DNA of 33,198 nucleotides from Lachnospiraceae bacterium (lineage in GTDB: Bacteria > Bacillota > Clostridia > Lachnospirales > Lachnospiraceae), in assembly GCA_910575555.1 (NCBI GenBank), contig CAJTFX010000044.1, positions 1 through 33,198 of the forward strand. Direction: 5' to 3'. The translations under genes were made by a program, and so were the position numbers. A model generated the notes under the pieces. It saw nothing but the letters and a program-made list of their open reading frames with translations. It was not told the origin of the DNA and searched no databases. Positions 8,574 through 17,037 of this stretch are shown in pieces (within the stretch, counting starts at the first letter, position 1; each line of letters begins with the position of its first letter).

Positions 8574-9482
8574 GTAAACGGAAATCTGCCCGGTATGCCA
8601 GTTATAATAATAGACGCAGTCGGACAGGATTTCTTCAGGAGCTACTTCTGTCAGATTGATTTCCTGTACGAGAGAGGGCAGTTCTTTGGGATCTCCGGCG
8701 GCGGAAGCAGGCATGGCAATTACTTCATGAACGCTGCTTGGAAGAAGGTAAAGGCTGTCCTTCAGACGTTCGGCCACCTGCTTTAATTCCTTCTGGTAAA
8801 GAATGCAGCAGGCTCCGTTGAAACGTTTCTGGTTGGTGATTACATACATGGGAACAATCTGGGAATGAAGGGTTTCCCGGGCTTCATCGCGTTCCGGCCC
8901 AGGAAGCAGATCCAATGCAGGCAGAACCAGATCTGCAAGTGAATCACAGCAGAAAGTGAGCAGGACGGGAGTGTTTGTAAAGGCGGCGTCATAAAGCTCT
9001 TCCATAGAAATATTCCAGTATTCCAGGTGTTCATTGTAGATGGGGATGGCTGCATTTTTACAGGGGCCTTCCTGTATCAGACAGTAAAATACAATAGCCA
9101 GATCCAGATAGGGAACATGGGGGACTTCTTTCAGGAGTTCCCTGTTTCGTTCATAATGGATTAATTTGTAGACGATGCGGGAACGGATGTTGTCAAAACA
9201 GGTAAAAAATGAAGTGTCGATATTCCGAAGGCTGCAATGCTCGTAATAATAGCTGAGAATCTGATTCTGAAGGGCAGGAAATGAAGCTCCGTCCAGATAT
9301 TTGGAAAAATAAGAATTCAGGTAAATGGTGGGCGAGATGTTGCTGCCTGGTTCCAGAATCGTAAGACCATCCAACAGGATGTGATTGTTATGGGAAAACT
9401 GACGGATCGAAATGTGTGTGCCTGCCGGAAACAGTTCCGTCAGATTGTCTGTCAGTTTTTGTTTAAATTCTTTGTAAGTCAT
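8562..9482 (-). CDS. DUF5688 family protein
   Basis: Cytosolic protein of 306 aa resembling the DUF5688 family seen mainly in Lachnospiraceae; function unknown. No signal peptide or membrane segment is evident. The frame is open upstream to 9599, but ATG 9482 is preferred: AGGAGG lies 4 bases upstream on the minus strand and a good promoter (9538-9566) lies between 9482 and 9599. Recognisable features are the N-terminal YKEFKQKLTDNL, a VPYLDLAIVFYCLI core segment and a C-terminal VYYYNWHTG close to the end. It converges on glgA with 33 bases between the stops, and its last codons lie in a duplicated copy of the glgA 3' end. Confidence 0.85.
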   Translation of the reverse strand: MTYKEFKQKLTDNLTELFPAGTHISIRQFSHNNHILLDGLTILEPGSNISPTIYLNSYFSKYLDGASFPALQNQILSYYYEHCSLRNIDTSFFTCFDNIRSRIVYKLIHYERNRELLKEVPHVPYLDLAIVFYCLIQEGPCKNAAIPIYNEHLEYWNISMEELYDAAFTNTPVLLTFCCDSLADLVLPALDLLPGPERDEARETLHSQIVPMYVITNQKRFNGACCILYQKELKQVAERLKDSLYLLPSSVHEVIAMPASAAGDPKELPSLVQEINLTEVAPEEILSDCVYYYNWHTGQISVYESS

Positions 9483-9537
9483 ATTACCTCCTGGCTGTGC
9501 TGGCAGTGGGAGGTACATAAAAATATATGTGTTTTTC

Positions 9538-9566
9538 ACTATAACACGGGCAGAGTAAAAAAGCAA
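9538..9566 (-). promoter_or_regulatory. Sigma-A type promoter of the DUF5688 gene
   Basis: On the minus strand TTGCTT (9561-9566) and TATAGT (9538-9543) are separated by 17 bases. It lies 56 bases upstream of the chosen start and excludes the longer upstream start. Confidence 0.6.
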
Positions 9567-9671
9567 GAAATTTTTGTAAAAATCGGACAAAAAATCCATC
9601 CGCCCGGTGTAAAAAGGACGGAAATTGCAAGGGTTTGTGACAAAATGGCATGGAGTTTGCGAAGTTTTTTA

Positions 9672-9699
9672 TTGACAAATGTCAGTTGACATGTATAAT
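9672..9699 (+). promoter_or_regulatory. Promoter of the opp operon
   Basis: TTGACA (9672-9677) and TATAAT (9694-9699), both perfect consensus hexamers with 16-base spacing, lie about 130 bases upstream of the first permease gene, giving a 5' leader of roughly 120 bases. Confidence 0.8.
9673..9692 (+). promoter_or_regulatory. Candidate operator: alternating TGACA half-sites inside the opp promoter
   Basis: The spacer contains TGACA-AA-TGTCA (9673-9684) overlapping ATGTCA-GT-TGACAT (9679-9692), giving three half-sites in alternating orientation at 7-base steps. Their position on and between -35 and -10 suits a repressor. The binding protein is unknown. Confidence 0.5.
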
Positions 9700-9827
9700 G
9701 TAAGTATGTTTTTTTAATAAATTTTAGAAGATTAAAGTGGTGCAATATAAAATAAACACACAGTTATGATGCATGTTTCTTTGATCTTTGAAATCAAATC
9801 AAAATACAGAAGGTAGGAGAGAGGAAA

Positions 9828-10739
9828 GTGGCGAAGTATATTGGAAAACGATTAGTGCTGGCGATTGTCTCGATTCTTATTGTCAGCGCCATTACATTTT
9901 TTGTAATGAATGCTATTCCGGGAGGCCCCTTCAATAAGGAGAAGGCCACCAGTGCGGAAGCGCAGAAAGTTTTGGAAGAGAGGTATAATCTGGACAAACC
10001 AATTGGAGAGCAGTATGTGCTCTATCTTAATAATTTGATGCATGGAGACTGGGGGATATCCCTTCATAACGGACGTGACATCTGGGATGAAATTCAAATG
10101 CGTTTCCAGGTATCGGCCAAGTTAGGCGGTATGGCGGCGGCAGTTGCCATCGTGATTGGACTGGTGCTTGGCAGTATTGCGGCCCTCACCCGCAACAAGC
10201 TGCCGGATCGGCTTATTATCTTTTTTACAACATTGGGGACAGCGATGCCATCCTTTGTTCTGGCAACTCTGCTTCTTTTAATATTTTGTCTGAAGCTGGG
10301 ATGGTTTCCGGTATGGTCCTCCAGCAATCCGAATTACGTTCTGCCGATTATCGCGCTGAGCGTATATCCTATGGCATATATTACACGTTTAACAAAGACA
10401 AGTATGTTGGATTCTCTGAATCAGGATTATGTCCGTACTGCAAAAGCAAAGGGAGTTCCGGGCTGGAAAGTAATCTTTAAACATGCGCTTCGTAATGCAC
10501 TGGTTCCTGTTGTCACTTATGTGGGACCTATGGTTGCATATATTCTGACCGGTTCCATGGTTGTGGAAAATATTTTTACCATAGGCGGACTTGGATCAAC
10601 GTTTGTAACAAGCATTGTAAACCGTGACTATACGATGATTATGGCAGTTACGCTGTTTCTTGCCATTTTGATGGTATTTGCGAATTTGCTGACAGATATC
10701 GCGTATAAGATGATTGATCCGAGAATCACGTTTGAATAA
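9828..10739 (+). CDS. oppB: Oligopeptide ABC transporter permease (OppB type)
   Basis: Integral membrane subunit of a peptide importer, 303 aa. It has an N-terminal transmembrane helix (LVLAIVSILIVSAITFFVM), the OppB-type N-terminal region with IPGGPF and YNLDKP, about six membrane segments, and the EAA-like loop RTAKAKGVPGWKVIFKHALRNAL that contacts the ATPases. The start is GTG with GGAGAGAGG just upstream. It is the first gene of a five-gene operon (permease, permease, ATPase, ATPase, binding protein) under the consensus promoter at 9672-9699. Substrate specificity (oligo- versus dipeptide) cannot be read from the sequence, so the symbol reflects family and gene order. Confidence 0.92.
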   Translation: MAKYIGKRLVLAIVSILIVSAITFFVMNAIPGGPFNKEKATSAEAQKVLEERYNLDKPIGEQYVLYLNNLMHGDWGISLHNGRDIWDEIQMRFQVSAKLGGMAAAVAIVIGLVLGSIAALTRNKLPDRLIIFFTTLGTAMPSFVLATLLLLIFCLKLGWFPVWSSSNPNYVLPIIALSVYPMAYITRLTKTSMLDSLNQDYVRTAKAKGVPGWKVIFKHALRNALVPVVTYVGPMVAYILTGSMVVENIFTIGGLGSTFVTSIVNRDYTMIMAVTLFLAILMVFANLLTDIAYKMIDPRITFE

Positions 10740-10771
10740 ATTGAGAGAAGGACAGAAAGGACGATAGGAGT

Positions 10772-11860
10772 ATGCCAGAGAATCAGGAGTTGAAGAAAAA
10801 GCAGCTCTTTTCCGCCCAGGTGGATTTGAGTAAATTTAATGATAAAAGTTTTGAACCGGCAACGGAGGATGAAAAGAAGCAGCAGGACGTTATGGGAGAG
10901 TCCACCACGTTTTTCAAGGATGGTATGAGACGGCTCAGGAAAAATCCCCTTGCTATGGGAAGCATTGTAGTGTTGGCTCTGATTATTGCGACTATTATAA
11001 TTGCGCCGATGATTGTGCCGTATAAATATTCACAGATTATTTCGGTAAACGGAATCCGGGATAAGACCGCTGCAAATCTGGGACCCTTTGAGTATTCCAA
11101 ACTGGAGACAAAGTACATGGAAGAGACAGGGGAGAAGCTGTTTCCCCATATTTTCGGAACTGACAGTTTGAGCAGGGACTACTTTATCCGCGTAATTTAT
11201 GGAACGAGAGTCAGTCTTTCGGTAGGCGTTGTGGCGTCTATCATGGTATTGATTATCGGACTTTTGTACGGTTCCATTGCCGGATATTTCGGCGGGACGC
11301 TGGACCTTGTGATGATGCGTATTGTGGATATTATTTATTCTCTGCCGGACATGCTGATCATTATTCTGCTTTCGGTGGTTCTGAATGAGACGCTGAAATC
11401 TTTCATCGAGGGAACGGCTCTGCAGGCGTTGGGAACCAATATGATTTCGATTTTTATTGTGTTCGGTTTGCTGTACTGGGTAAGTATGGCCCGTCTGATC
11501 CGCGGGCAGATTCTTACGATTAAGAATAATGAATATGTATTGGCGGCAAGATGTATCGGCACGAAAAACAGCAGAATTCTGCGCAGGCATATTTTACCCA
11601 ACTGTTTGTCTGTTATCATTATTACGACTGCATTACAGGTGCCCAGCGCAATTTTTACAGAGAGTTACTTAAGTTTCCTGGGACTGGGCGTTTCTGATCC
11701 GCTGACTTCTCTGGGAAGTCTGGCCAATGACGCCAGAGCGGGTATGCAGTCCTATCCTCTGCGGCTTGTGATTCCTGCAGTTGCAATTTGTCTGATTGTG
11801 TTGGCGTTGAATTTACTGGGCGATGGTCTTCGTGATGCATTCGACTCTAAATTGAAATAA
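10772..11860 (+). CDS. oppC: Oligopeptide ABC transporter permease (OppC type)
   Basis: Second permease, 362 aa. A hydrophilic N-terminus of about 55 residues precedes the OppC-type segment DGMRRLRKNPLAMGSIVVLA and the first membrane helix. A long extracytoplasmic loop runs to FGTDSLSRDYFIRVIYGTR, a hallmark of OppC/DppC. Further helices and the EAA loop (ARCIGTKNSRILRRHILPN) follow. The protein is longer than typical OppC (about 300 aa) because of the N-terminal extension and loop, which is common in clostridial homologues. It lies 32 bases after oppB and 16 bases before oppD, so it is in the same operon. Confidence 0.92.
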   Translation: MPENQELKKKQLFSAQVDLSKFNDKSFEPATEDEKKQQDVMGESTTFFKDGMRRLRKNPLAMGSIVVLALIIATIIIAPMIVPYKYSQIISVNGIRDKTAANLGPFEYSKLETKYMEETGEKLFPHIFGTDSLSRDYFIRVIYGTRVSLSVGVVASIMVLIIGLLYGSIAGYFGGTLDLVMMRIVDIIYSLPDMLIIILLSVVLNETLKSFIEGTALQALGTNMISIFIVFGLLYWVSMARLIRGQILTIKNNEYVLAARCIGTKNSRILRRHILPNCLSVIIITTALQVPSAIFTESYLSFLGLGVSDPLTSLGSLANDARAGMQSYPLRLVIPAVAICLIVLALNLLGDGLRDAFDSKLK

Positions 11861-11876
11861 ATAAGGAGATAAGCAG

Positions 11877-12887
11877 ATGAGCGAAGAAAATAAATATATT
11901 TTGGAAGTAAAAGATCTCCATACCAGTTTTTTTACGGAAAATGGAGAGGTTCAGGCAGTAAATGGAATTTCCTTTACCTTAGAGCCGGGAAAAACCCTGG
12001 GAATTGTGGGAGAATCCGGTTCCGGTAAGTCGGTAACGGCGTATTCCATTATGCAGATTCTGGCAGAAACCGGTAAAATTACCTCCGGAGAAGTGAAGTT
12101 CCATGGAGACGACATTACCAAATGGGGCAGCAGACAGATGCAGAAATTCCGCGGTGAGAAATGCTCCATTATTTTCCAGGACCCTATGACCAGCCTGAAT
12201 CCGGTGTTTACGGTTGGAAGCCAGTTGGTGGAAGCAGTTCTGCTTCACACGGATAAAGATAAGAAACAGGCCAGGGAACGCGCCGTAGAGATGCTGACAC
12301 TGGTTGGGGTAAATGAACCGGAGAGCCGGATGAAACAGTATCCCCACGAACTGTCCGGCGGTATGCGTCAGCGTGTAATGATTGCCATGGCACTGGTCTG
12401 CGAGCCGGATATTCTGATTGCAGATGAACCCACTACGGCCTTGGACGTTACGATTCAGGCGCAGATTTTGGAATTGATGCAGGATTTGCAGAAAAAACTT
12501 GGAATGGCAATTATTATGGTAACCCATGATTTGGGTGTAATTGCAAGCATGTGCGATGAGATTCTCGTTATGTACGGCGGAAGAGTTTGCGAGCGGGGAA
12601 CGGCAGATGATATTTTCTATCAGCCGGCCCATGAATATACCAAAGGTTTGCTTCGCTCCATACCGAAAGCAGACAATATGAATGAAAAGCTGGTTCCTAT
12701 CGGCGGAACGCCCATCAATCTTCTGCAGATGCCTGAAGGATGCGCATTCTGCCCCAGATGCGATGCGGCTATGAAGATCTGCCTGAAGGAAAAACCAGAA
12801 GAACTGCGTGTCAGTGACACACATCTGGCAAGCTGCTGGATGAATATTAAAGAGCTTTATGAAGCACAGGAAGGAGAACGGTCATGA
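11877..12887 (+). CDS. oppD: Oligopeptide ABC transporter ATP-binding protein (OppD type)
   Basis: Cytoplasmic ATPase powering the peptide importer, 336 aa. It has Walker A GESGSGKS (residues 45-52), Q-loop IIFQDPMTSLNP, signature LSGGMRQR, Walker B ILIADEPTTALD and the H-loop VTHDLGV. The C-terminal oligopeptide/dipeptide transporter extension contains spaced cysteines (CAFCPRCDAAMKIC and a final SCW), as in family members with a small Cys-rich motif. The stop overlaps the next start as ATGA (12884-12887), implying translational coupling with oppF. Confidence 0.94.
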   Translation: MSEENKYILEVKDLHTSFFTENGEVQAVNGISFTLEPGKTLGIVGESGSGKSVTAYSIMQILAETGKITSGEVKFHGDDITKWGSRQMQKFRGEKCSIIFQDPMTSLNPVFTVGSQLVEAVLLHTDKDKKQARERAVEMLTLVGVNEPESRMKQYPHELSGGMRQRVMIAMALVCEPDILIADEPTTALDVTIQAQILELMQDLQKKLGMAIIMVTHDLGVIASMCDEILVMYGGRVCERGTADDIFYQPAHEYTKGLLRSIPKADNMNEKLVPIGGTPINLLQMPEGCAFCPRCDAAMKICLKEKPEELRVSDTHLASCWMNIKELYEAQEGERS

Positions 12888-13927
12888 GTGAAAACGAAAA
12901 GTATCTGTTAAAGGTAGATCACTTAAAGCAGTACTTTCCCGTGCGTCAGGGATTAAAAACAATTCCGCTGAAAGCGGTGGATGATATTTCTTTTGCCGTA
13001 AAGCCCGGTGAGACACTGGGGCTTGTAGGGGAATCCGGATGCGGAAAAACAACGGTAGGAAGAACGCTGCTCAGGCTGTATCAGCCCACTTCAGGGCGTA
13101 TTGAGTTTGACGGAGAGGTGCTTTTTGACAGCGGAGAAAAATACGATGAAAAGGGAAAAGTCATTTTAGGCCCGGACGGCAAGCCGGCTCTTGGGAATAA
13201 AGTGGATGTCAACATGCTGCCTTACCGCAAGCAGATGCAGATGGTATTTCAGGACCCGTATTCTTCCCTGAATCCGCGTATGACAGTGGAGGATATTATC
13301 GGGGAGCCGCTGGATGTGCATAATCTCTATGCCAACCGGAATGAGCGCAGGGAGAAAATTCTGGAACTGATGGAACTGGTAGGATTGAATGCGGAACATG
13401 CCATGCGGTATGCTCATGAGTTTTCCGGCGGCCAGAGACAGCGTATCGGAATTGCCCGTGCACTGGCGGTAAATCCGAAATTTATCGTATGTGACGAACC
13501 TGTTTCTGCTCTGGATGTGTCCATTCAGGCCCAGGTAGTCAATATGTTTGAGGAATTACAGGAAAAACTGGGCGTTGCATATCTGTTTATTGCCCATGAC
13601 CTTTTGATTGTACACCATATTTCAGACCGTATAGCGGTAATGTATCTTGGTAAAATGATGGAGCTGGCAGACGCAGACGAGCTGAATGCCAATCCAATTC
13701 ACCCATATACGCTGAGTTTGCTGTCCGCAGTGCCTATTCCGGACCCGGATACAGCAAGAAAGAGCAAACGTATTATTTTAGAGGGAGACGTGCCAAGTCC
13801 CCTGAAAATGCCTACCGGATGTCCGTTTCGGACCAGATGCCGGTATGCGACTGACCAGTGTGCACAGGAGATGCCTCAGTTGACAGACCGGGGCAACGGA
13901 CATATGGTTGCATGTTGGAATAAGTAA
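12884..13927 (+). CDS. oppF: Oligopeptide ABC transporter ATP-binding protein (OppF type)
   Basis: Second ATPase of the importer, 347 aa, forming a heterodimer with OppD. It has Walker A GESGCGKT, Q-loop MVFQDPYSSLNPR (the OppF-type sequence), signature FSGGQRQR, Walker B IVCDEPVSALD and H-loop IAHDL. The C-terminal Cys motif (CPFRTRCRYATDQC, ACW) matches OppD. An extra stretch of about 30 residues (GEVLFDSGEKYDEKGK onward) sits between Walker A and the Q-loop, longer than classical OppF. It is coupled to oppD by a 4-base overlap and followed after 66 bases by the binding protein. Confidence 0.94.
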   Translation: MSENEKYLLKVDHLKQYFPVRQGLKTIPLKAVDDISFAVKPGETLGLVGESGCGKTTVGRTLLRLYQPTSGRIEFDGEVLFDSGEKYDEKGKVILGPDGKPALGNKVDVNMLPYRKQMQMVFQDPYSSLNPRMTVEDIIGEPLDVHNLYANRNERREKILELMELVGLNAEHAMRYAHEFSGGQRQRIGIARALAVNPKFIVCDEPVSALDVSIQAQVVNMFEELQEKLGVAYLFIAHDLLIVHHISDRIAVMYLGKMMELADADELNANPIHPYTLSLLSAVPIPDPDTARKSKRIILEGDVPSPLKMPTGCPFRTRCRYATDQCAQEMPQLTDRGNGHMVACWNK

Positions 13928-13993
13928 GGTTTTTTCCAGAGTTTTTCTTTGGTGAAAGCATAGATTTCAATATTTCAAATAGGAGGAAATAAT

Positions 13994-15796
13994 ATGAAAA
14001 AGAAACTGGTATCCGTATTACTGGTTGCATGTATGGCATTGAGCCTGACAGCCTGCGGCAAAAATGATGCAGGAAATAAAAAAAATGATGCAGCAGATAA
14101 TACACAGACAGAAGGCACAGAGAATTCTGATGCAGAAGAGGGAGCAGATACAGAAGAGGGAGCAGAAGGTGGTTCTATCACTAACTCTGACACAAATGTG
14201 CTTTACATCAATCTGGCTTCTGAGCCTGACTATCTTGACCCGGCGCTGAACAGTTCAGTAGACGGCGGATGTCTTGCAGTAAATACGTTTGCAGGATTGT
14301 ATACTTATGACAAAGAAGGAAATCTGATTCCGGATTTGGCAGTGGATATGCCTGAAGTGTCCGCAGAGGAAGAAAATGAAGGCAAGATTTATACCGTTAA
14401 ACTGAAAGAATCAAAATGGAGCAACGGTGACGATCTGAAGGCACAGGATTTTGTGTACAGCTGGAATCGCGCATGTGCTGAAGAGACAGCAGCTGATTAT
14501 GGATATCTGTTTGACATTATTGCAAGAAAAGATGACGGTACTCTTGCAGTAGAAGCTACAGATGATTATACACTGGTAATTACTTTAGTAAATCCATGTC
14601 CGTATTTCAATGACCTGATGGCTTTCCCGACATTCTTCCCGGTACATCAGGCTTCTGTGGAAGCAGCAGATCCGGATGGATCAGTTCCCGGAAAATGGGC
14701 GCAGGAAGCAGGATTTGTATGTAACGGCGCATACACTCTGGAGTCCTGGAATCACGATGAAAGCATGGTTTACAAGAAAAACGCCAACTATCACAACGTT
14801 GACAGCGTAACCATGGAAGAGCTTCATTTTATGTTAAGCGCTGACGACACTGCAATTTATGCAGCATACAACAGCGGCGACGTAGATTATATTGATACTG
14901 TTCCAAACGATGAAATTTCTTCTTTGAACGGCGTGAATCCGGAATTCGGTATCCTGGATAACCTGGGAACTTACTACATTGGCTTCAATGTAAACGATCC
15001 GATTTTTGATGGAAAAACAGTAGAAGAAGCTGCAAAAATGCGTCAGGCTATGAACCTTCTGATTGACCGTCAGTTTATCGTTGAAAATATCGGACAGTCC
15101 GGACAGATTGTTGCAGATTCTTTCGTTCCCCTTGGAATGGCAGACGGTAACGGCGGAGAGTTCAAACAGGCAGATACCAGTTACTATGATGCAGAAACTA
15201 CCGGCGCAGCTATGGTAGAGGATGCTAAGAAATTGATGGAAGAAGCAGGATACAGCTTCACAGACAACGGCGACGGCACTTATAAAATTGACCCGGCAAT
15301 CAACATGACATACCTGACCAATGACGGTACCGGCCATGTTGCAATTGCACAGGCAGTACAGCAGGATTTAGGCGTTCTTGGAATTACCATGGAAATCCAG
15401 ACTCAGGACTGGAACGTATTCCTTGAGAACAGAAAGAACGGAAGCTTTACCATCGCCCGTGAAGGATGGCTGGCTGATTACAATGACCCTGTAAATATGT
15501 TAGAGATCTTTACTTCTGATTCCGGTAACAATGACATGCAGTTAGGAAAAGGCGAGAAGAGCGATTCCGCACCGGATTGGGCAGAATACGACGCATTGAT
15601 TACAGAAATCCGCAACACTGCAGATTTTGCAAAACGTGTGGAGTTAATGCATAAAGCAGAAGATATGCTGATGAATACATGGGCAGTTGTTCCGCTTTAC
15701 TACTACAATGACATCTACATGCAGAAACCTAACGTAGATGGAATTTATGCAACCGTATACGGCATGAAATATTTCATGAATGCTACCAAGAAATAA
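13994..15796 (+). CDS. oppA: Peptide ABC transporter substrate-binding lipoprotein (OppA type)
   Basis: Extracellular lipoprotein of 600 aa (SBP_bac_5 family) that captures peptides for the OppBCDF importer. The signal peptide ends in lipobox LTAC with lipidated Cys21. A linker of about 50 residues rich in Asp/Glu/Asn follows, with a short internal DNA repeat. The binding domain begins near SEPDYLDPALNSSVDGG, and the Opp-type features YTVKLKESKWSNGD and DFVYSWNRA are present. AGGAGG at 13981-13986 precedes ATG. It is the last operon gene and is followed by a strong hairpin terminator. No terminator separates it from oppF, so extra OppA would need an internal promoter that I cannot see. Confidence 0.94.
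   Translation: MKKKLVSVLLVACMALSLTACGKNDAGNKKNDAADNTQTEGTENSDAEEGADTEEGAEGGSITNSDTNVLYINLASEPDYLDPALNSSVDGGCLAVNTFAGLYTYDKEGNLIPDLAVDMPEVSAEEENEGKIYTVKLKESKWSNGDDLKAQDFVYSWNRACAEETAADYGYLFDIIARKDDGTLAVEATDDYTLVITLVNPCPYFNDLMAFPTFFPVHQASVEAADPDGSVPGKWAQEAGFVCNGAYTLESWNHDESMVYKKNANYHNVDSVTMEELHFMLSADDTAIYAAYNSGDVDYIDTVPNDEISSLNGVNPEFGILDNLGTYYIGFNVNDPIFDGKTVEEAAKMRQAMNLLIDRQFIVENIGQSGQIVADSFVPLGMADGNGGEFKQADTSYYDAETTGAAMVEDAKKLMEEAGYSFTDNGDGTYKIDPAINMTYLTNDGTGHVAIAQAVQQDLGVLGITMEIQTQDWNVFLENRKNGSFTIAREGWLADYNDPVNMLEIFTSDSGNNDMQLGKGEKSDSAPDWAEYDALITEIRNTADFAKRVELMHKAEDMLMNTWAVVPLYYYNDIYMQKPNVDGIYATVYGMKYFMNATKK
14133..14166 (+). repeat. Short tandem repeat in the OppA linker
   Basis: CAGAAGAGGGAGCAGA occurs at 14133-14148 and 14151-14166, encoding repeated acidic residues in the disordered linker after the lipid anchor. 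Confidence 0.8.
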
Positions 15797-15846
15797 GATA
15801 TTGTGTTTGTGAATTACTGAATTTCAGTACAAAAGACAAGACATAT

Positions 15847-15907
15847 AAAATCATCCCCGCAGAAGAACCTGCCAAAGAGCAGTTCCTGCGGAGGTGATTT
15901 TTTCTTT
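15847..15907. terminator. Bidirectional terminator between oppA and potD
   Basis: The arms AAAATCATCCCCGCAG (15847-15862) and CTGCGGAGGTGATTTT (15886-15901) pair with two wobbles, and the inner GAACCTGC/GCAGTTC extends the stem. A T-rich tail follows on the plus strand and an A/T-rich one on the minus strand, serving the convergent oppA and potD. Confidence 0.8.
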
Positions 15908-15928
15908 TATTCAGGTTTTACTATAATA

Positions 15929-16990
15929 TTAATCTGCTGCCTTAATCTCTTTCCAGAGCAGATTCAGCTTCATGGTGGCTTTATCATCCAGAGGTTTTAA
16001 AACTTCACAGTTATTCAGCGTTTCTGTAGGCGGGAAAATGGTTGTATTTTCCTGCAGATCCGCATCCAGAGAATTTTTTGTTTTCTGATTGGGAGTGGCA
16101 TAATACACATAGTCGAAATTCATCATGGATACATCTTCCCGGCAGAGAAAATTCAGAAATTTTTCTGCATTTTCTTTCTGTTTGGCAGATTTGGGAATAA
16201 ACCAGGAATCAATCCACATGTTGGAGCCTTCTTCCGGTACGGAAAAAGCCAGTTTGTCGTTAAATTCCAAAGCATATCCGGCCTCGCCCGAGTAGACCAC
16301 GGCCATGGCGGCATTTTCCGAAATCATTTCGTCCTGGGCCTCGTCCACCAGATAAGAATATACCAGAGGTTTTTGTTCAAGTAGTAAATCCTGGGCTTCC
16401 TTCAGCTGCTCGTCATCTGTGGTGTTCAGGGAATAGCCCAGGATTTTCAGAGCTACCATAAAAGAATCCCGGACAGAATCTGCCATAATGATCTGGCCGG
16501 AATATTCTTTGTCCCAGAGGATTTTCCAGGAGTTCACTTTGGATTCATCCACCATATCTTTATGGTAGAGGATGCCCACTGTCCCGAAGAAATAGGGGAT
16601 GGAATATTTATTTTCCGGATCAAAGGATTTGGAAAAATCAAAGTAGGTGGAATCCAGATTTTCCGAAAGGGGGATATTGCTGTAATCCAGTTCCAGGACT
16701 TCTCCTTCCTGAATCAGTTTTTCTATCATATAATCGGAAGTACAGATTAAGTCGTAATCAATGGCTCCGGCCCGGTATTTGGTGTACATGTTTTCCGGAG
16801 TGATGTATTCTTCCAGTTCCACGGTAATTCCCGTTTCTTCCTCAAACATTTCAATGGCGTCCGGGTCCAGATATTTGCCGTAATTTAAAACAGTCAGCGT
16901 ATTTTCTGAATTCTTAGATCCGCAGCCTGCCAGCAGCCCGGAAAAAACCAGGCCGGCGAACAGGCAGCAGATGGCTTTTTTTCGTTTCAT
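15929..16990 (-). CDS. potD: Spermidine/putrescine-binding lipoprotein PotD
   Basis: Extracytoplasmic polyamine-binding protein, 353 aa. The signal peptide has lipobox LAGC (Cys23). The mature protein starts with the PotD-type LTVLNYGKYLDPDAIEMFEE and contains YDLICTSDYMIEKL and the acidic/aromatic segments IPYFFGTVGILYHKD and WIDSWFIPKSAKQKENAEKF. It is the last gene of the minus-strand pot operon, 47 bases after potC. Substrate preference between putrescine and spermidine cannot be decided by eye. Confidence 0.93.
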   Translation of the reverse strand: MKRKKAICCLFAGLVFSGLLAGCGSKNSENTLTVLNYGKYLDPDAIEMFEEETGITVELEEYITPENMYTKYRAGAIDYDLICTSDYMIEKLIQEGEVLELDYSNIPLSENLDSTYFDFSKSFDPENKYSIPYFFGTVGILYHKDMVDESKVNSWKILWDKEYSGQIIMADSVRDSFMVALKILGYSLNTTDDEQLKEAQDLLLEQKPLVYSYLVDEAQDEMISENAAMAVVYSGEAGYALEFNDKLAFSVPEEGSNMWIDSWFIPKSAKQKENAEKFLNFLCREDVSMMNFDYVYYATPNQKTKNSLDADLQENTTIFPPTETLNNCEVLKPLDDKATMKLNLLWKEIKAAD

Positions 16991-17037
16991 TGATATCTCC
17001 TTTCTTGCGGCCGGAAGCTTTCGCCCTTTTGTAAAAT

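Noticed and set aside
11979-12824. 281-codon minus-strand frame opposite oppD
   Set aside because: Shadow of a conserved ATPase gene; no start signal or domain.
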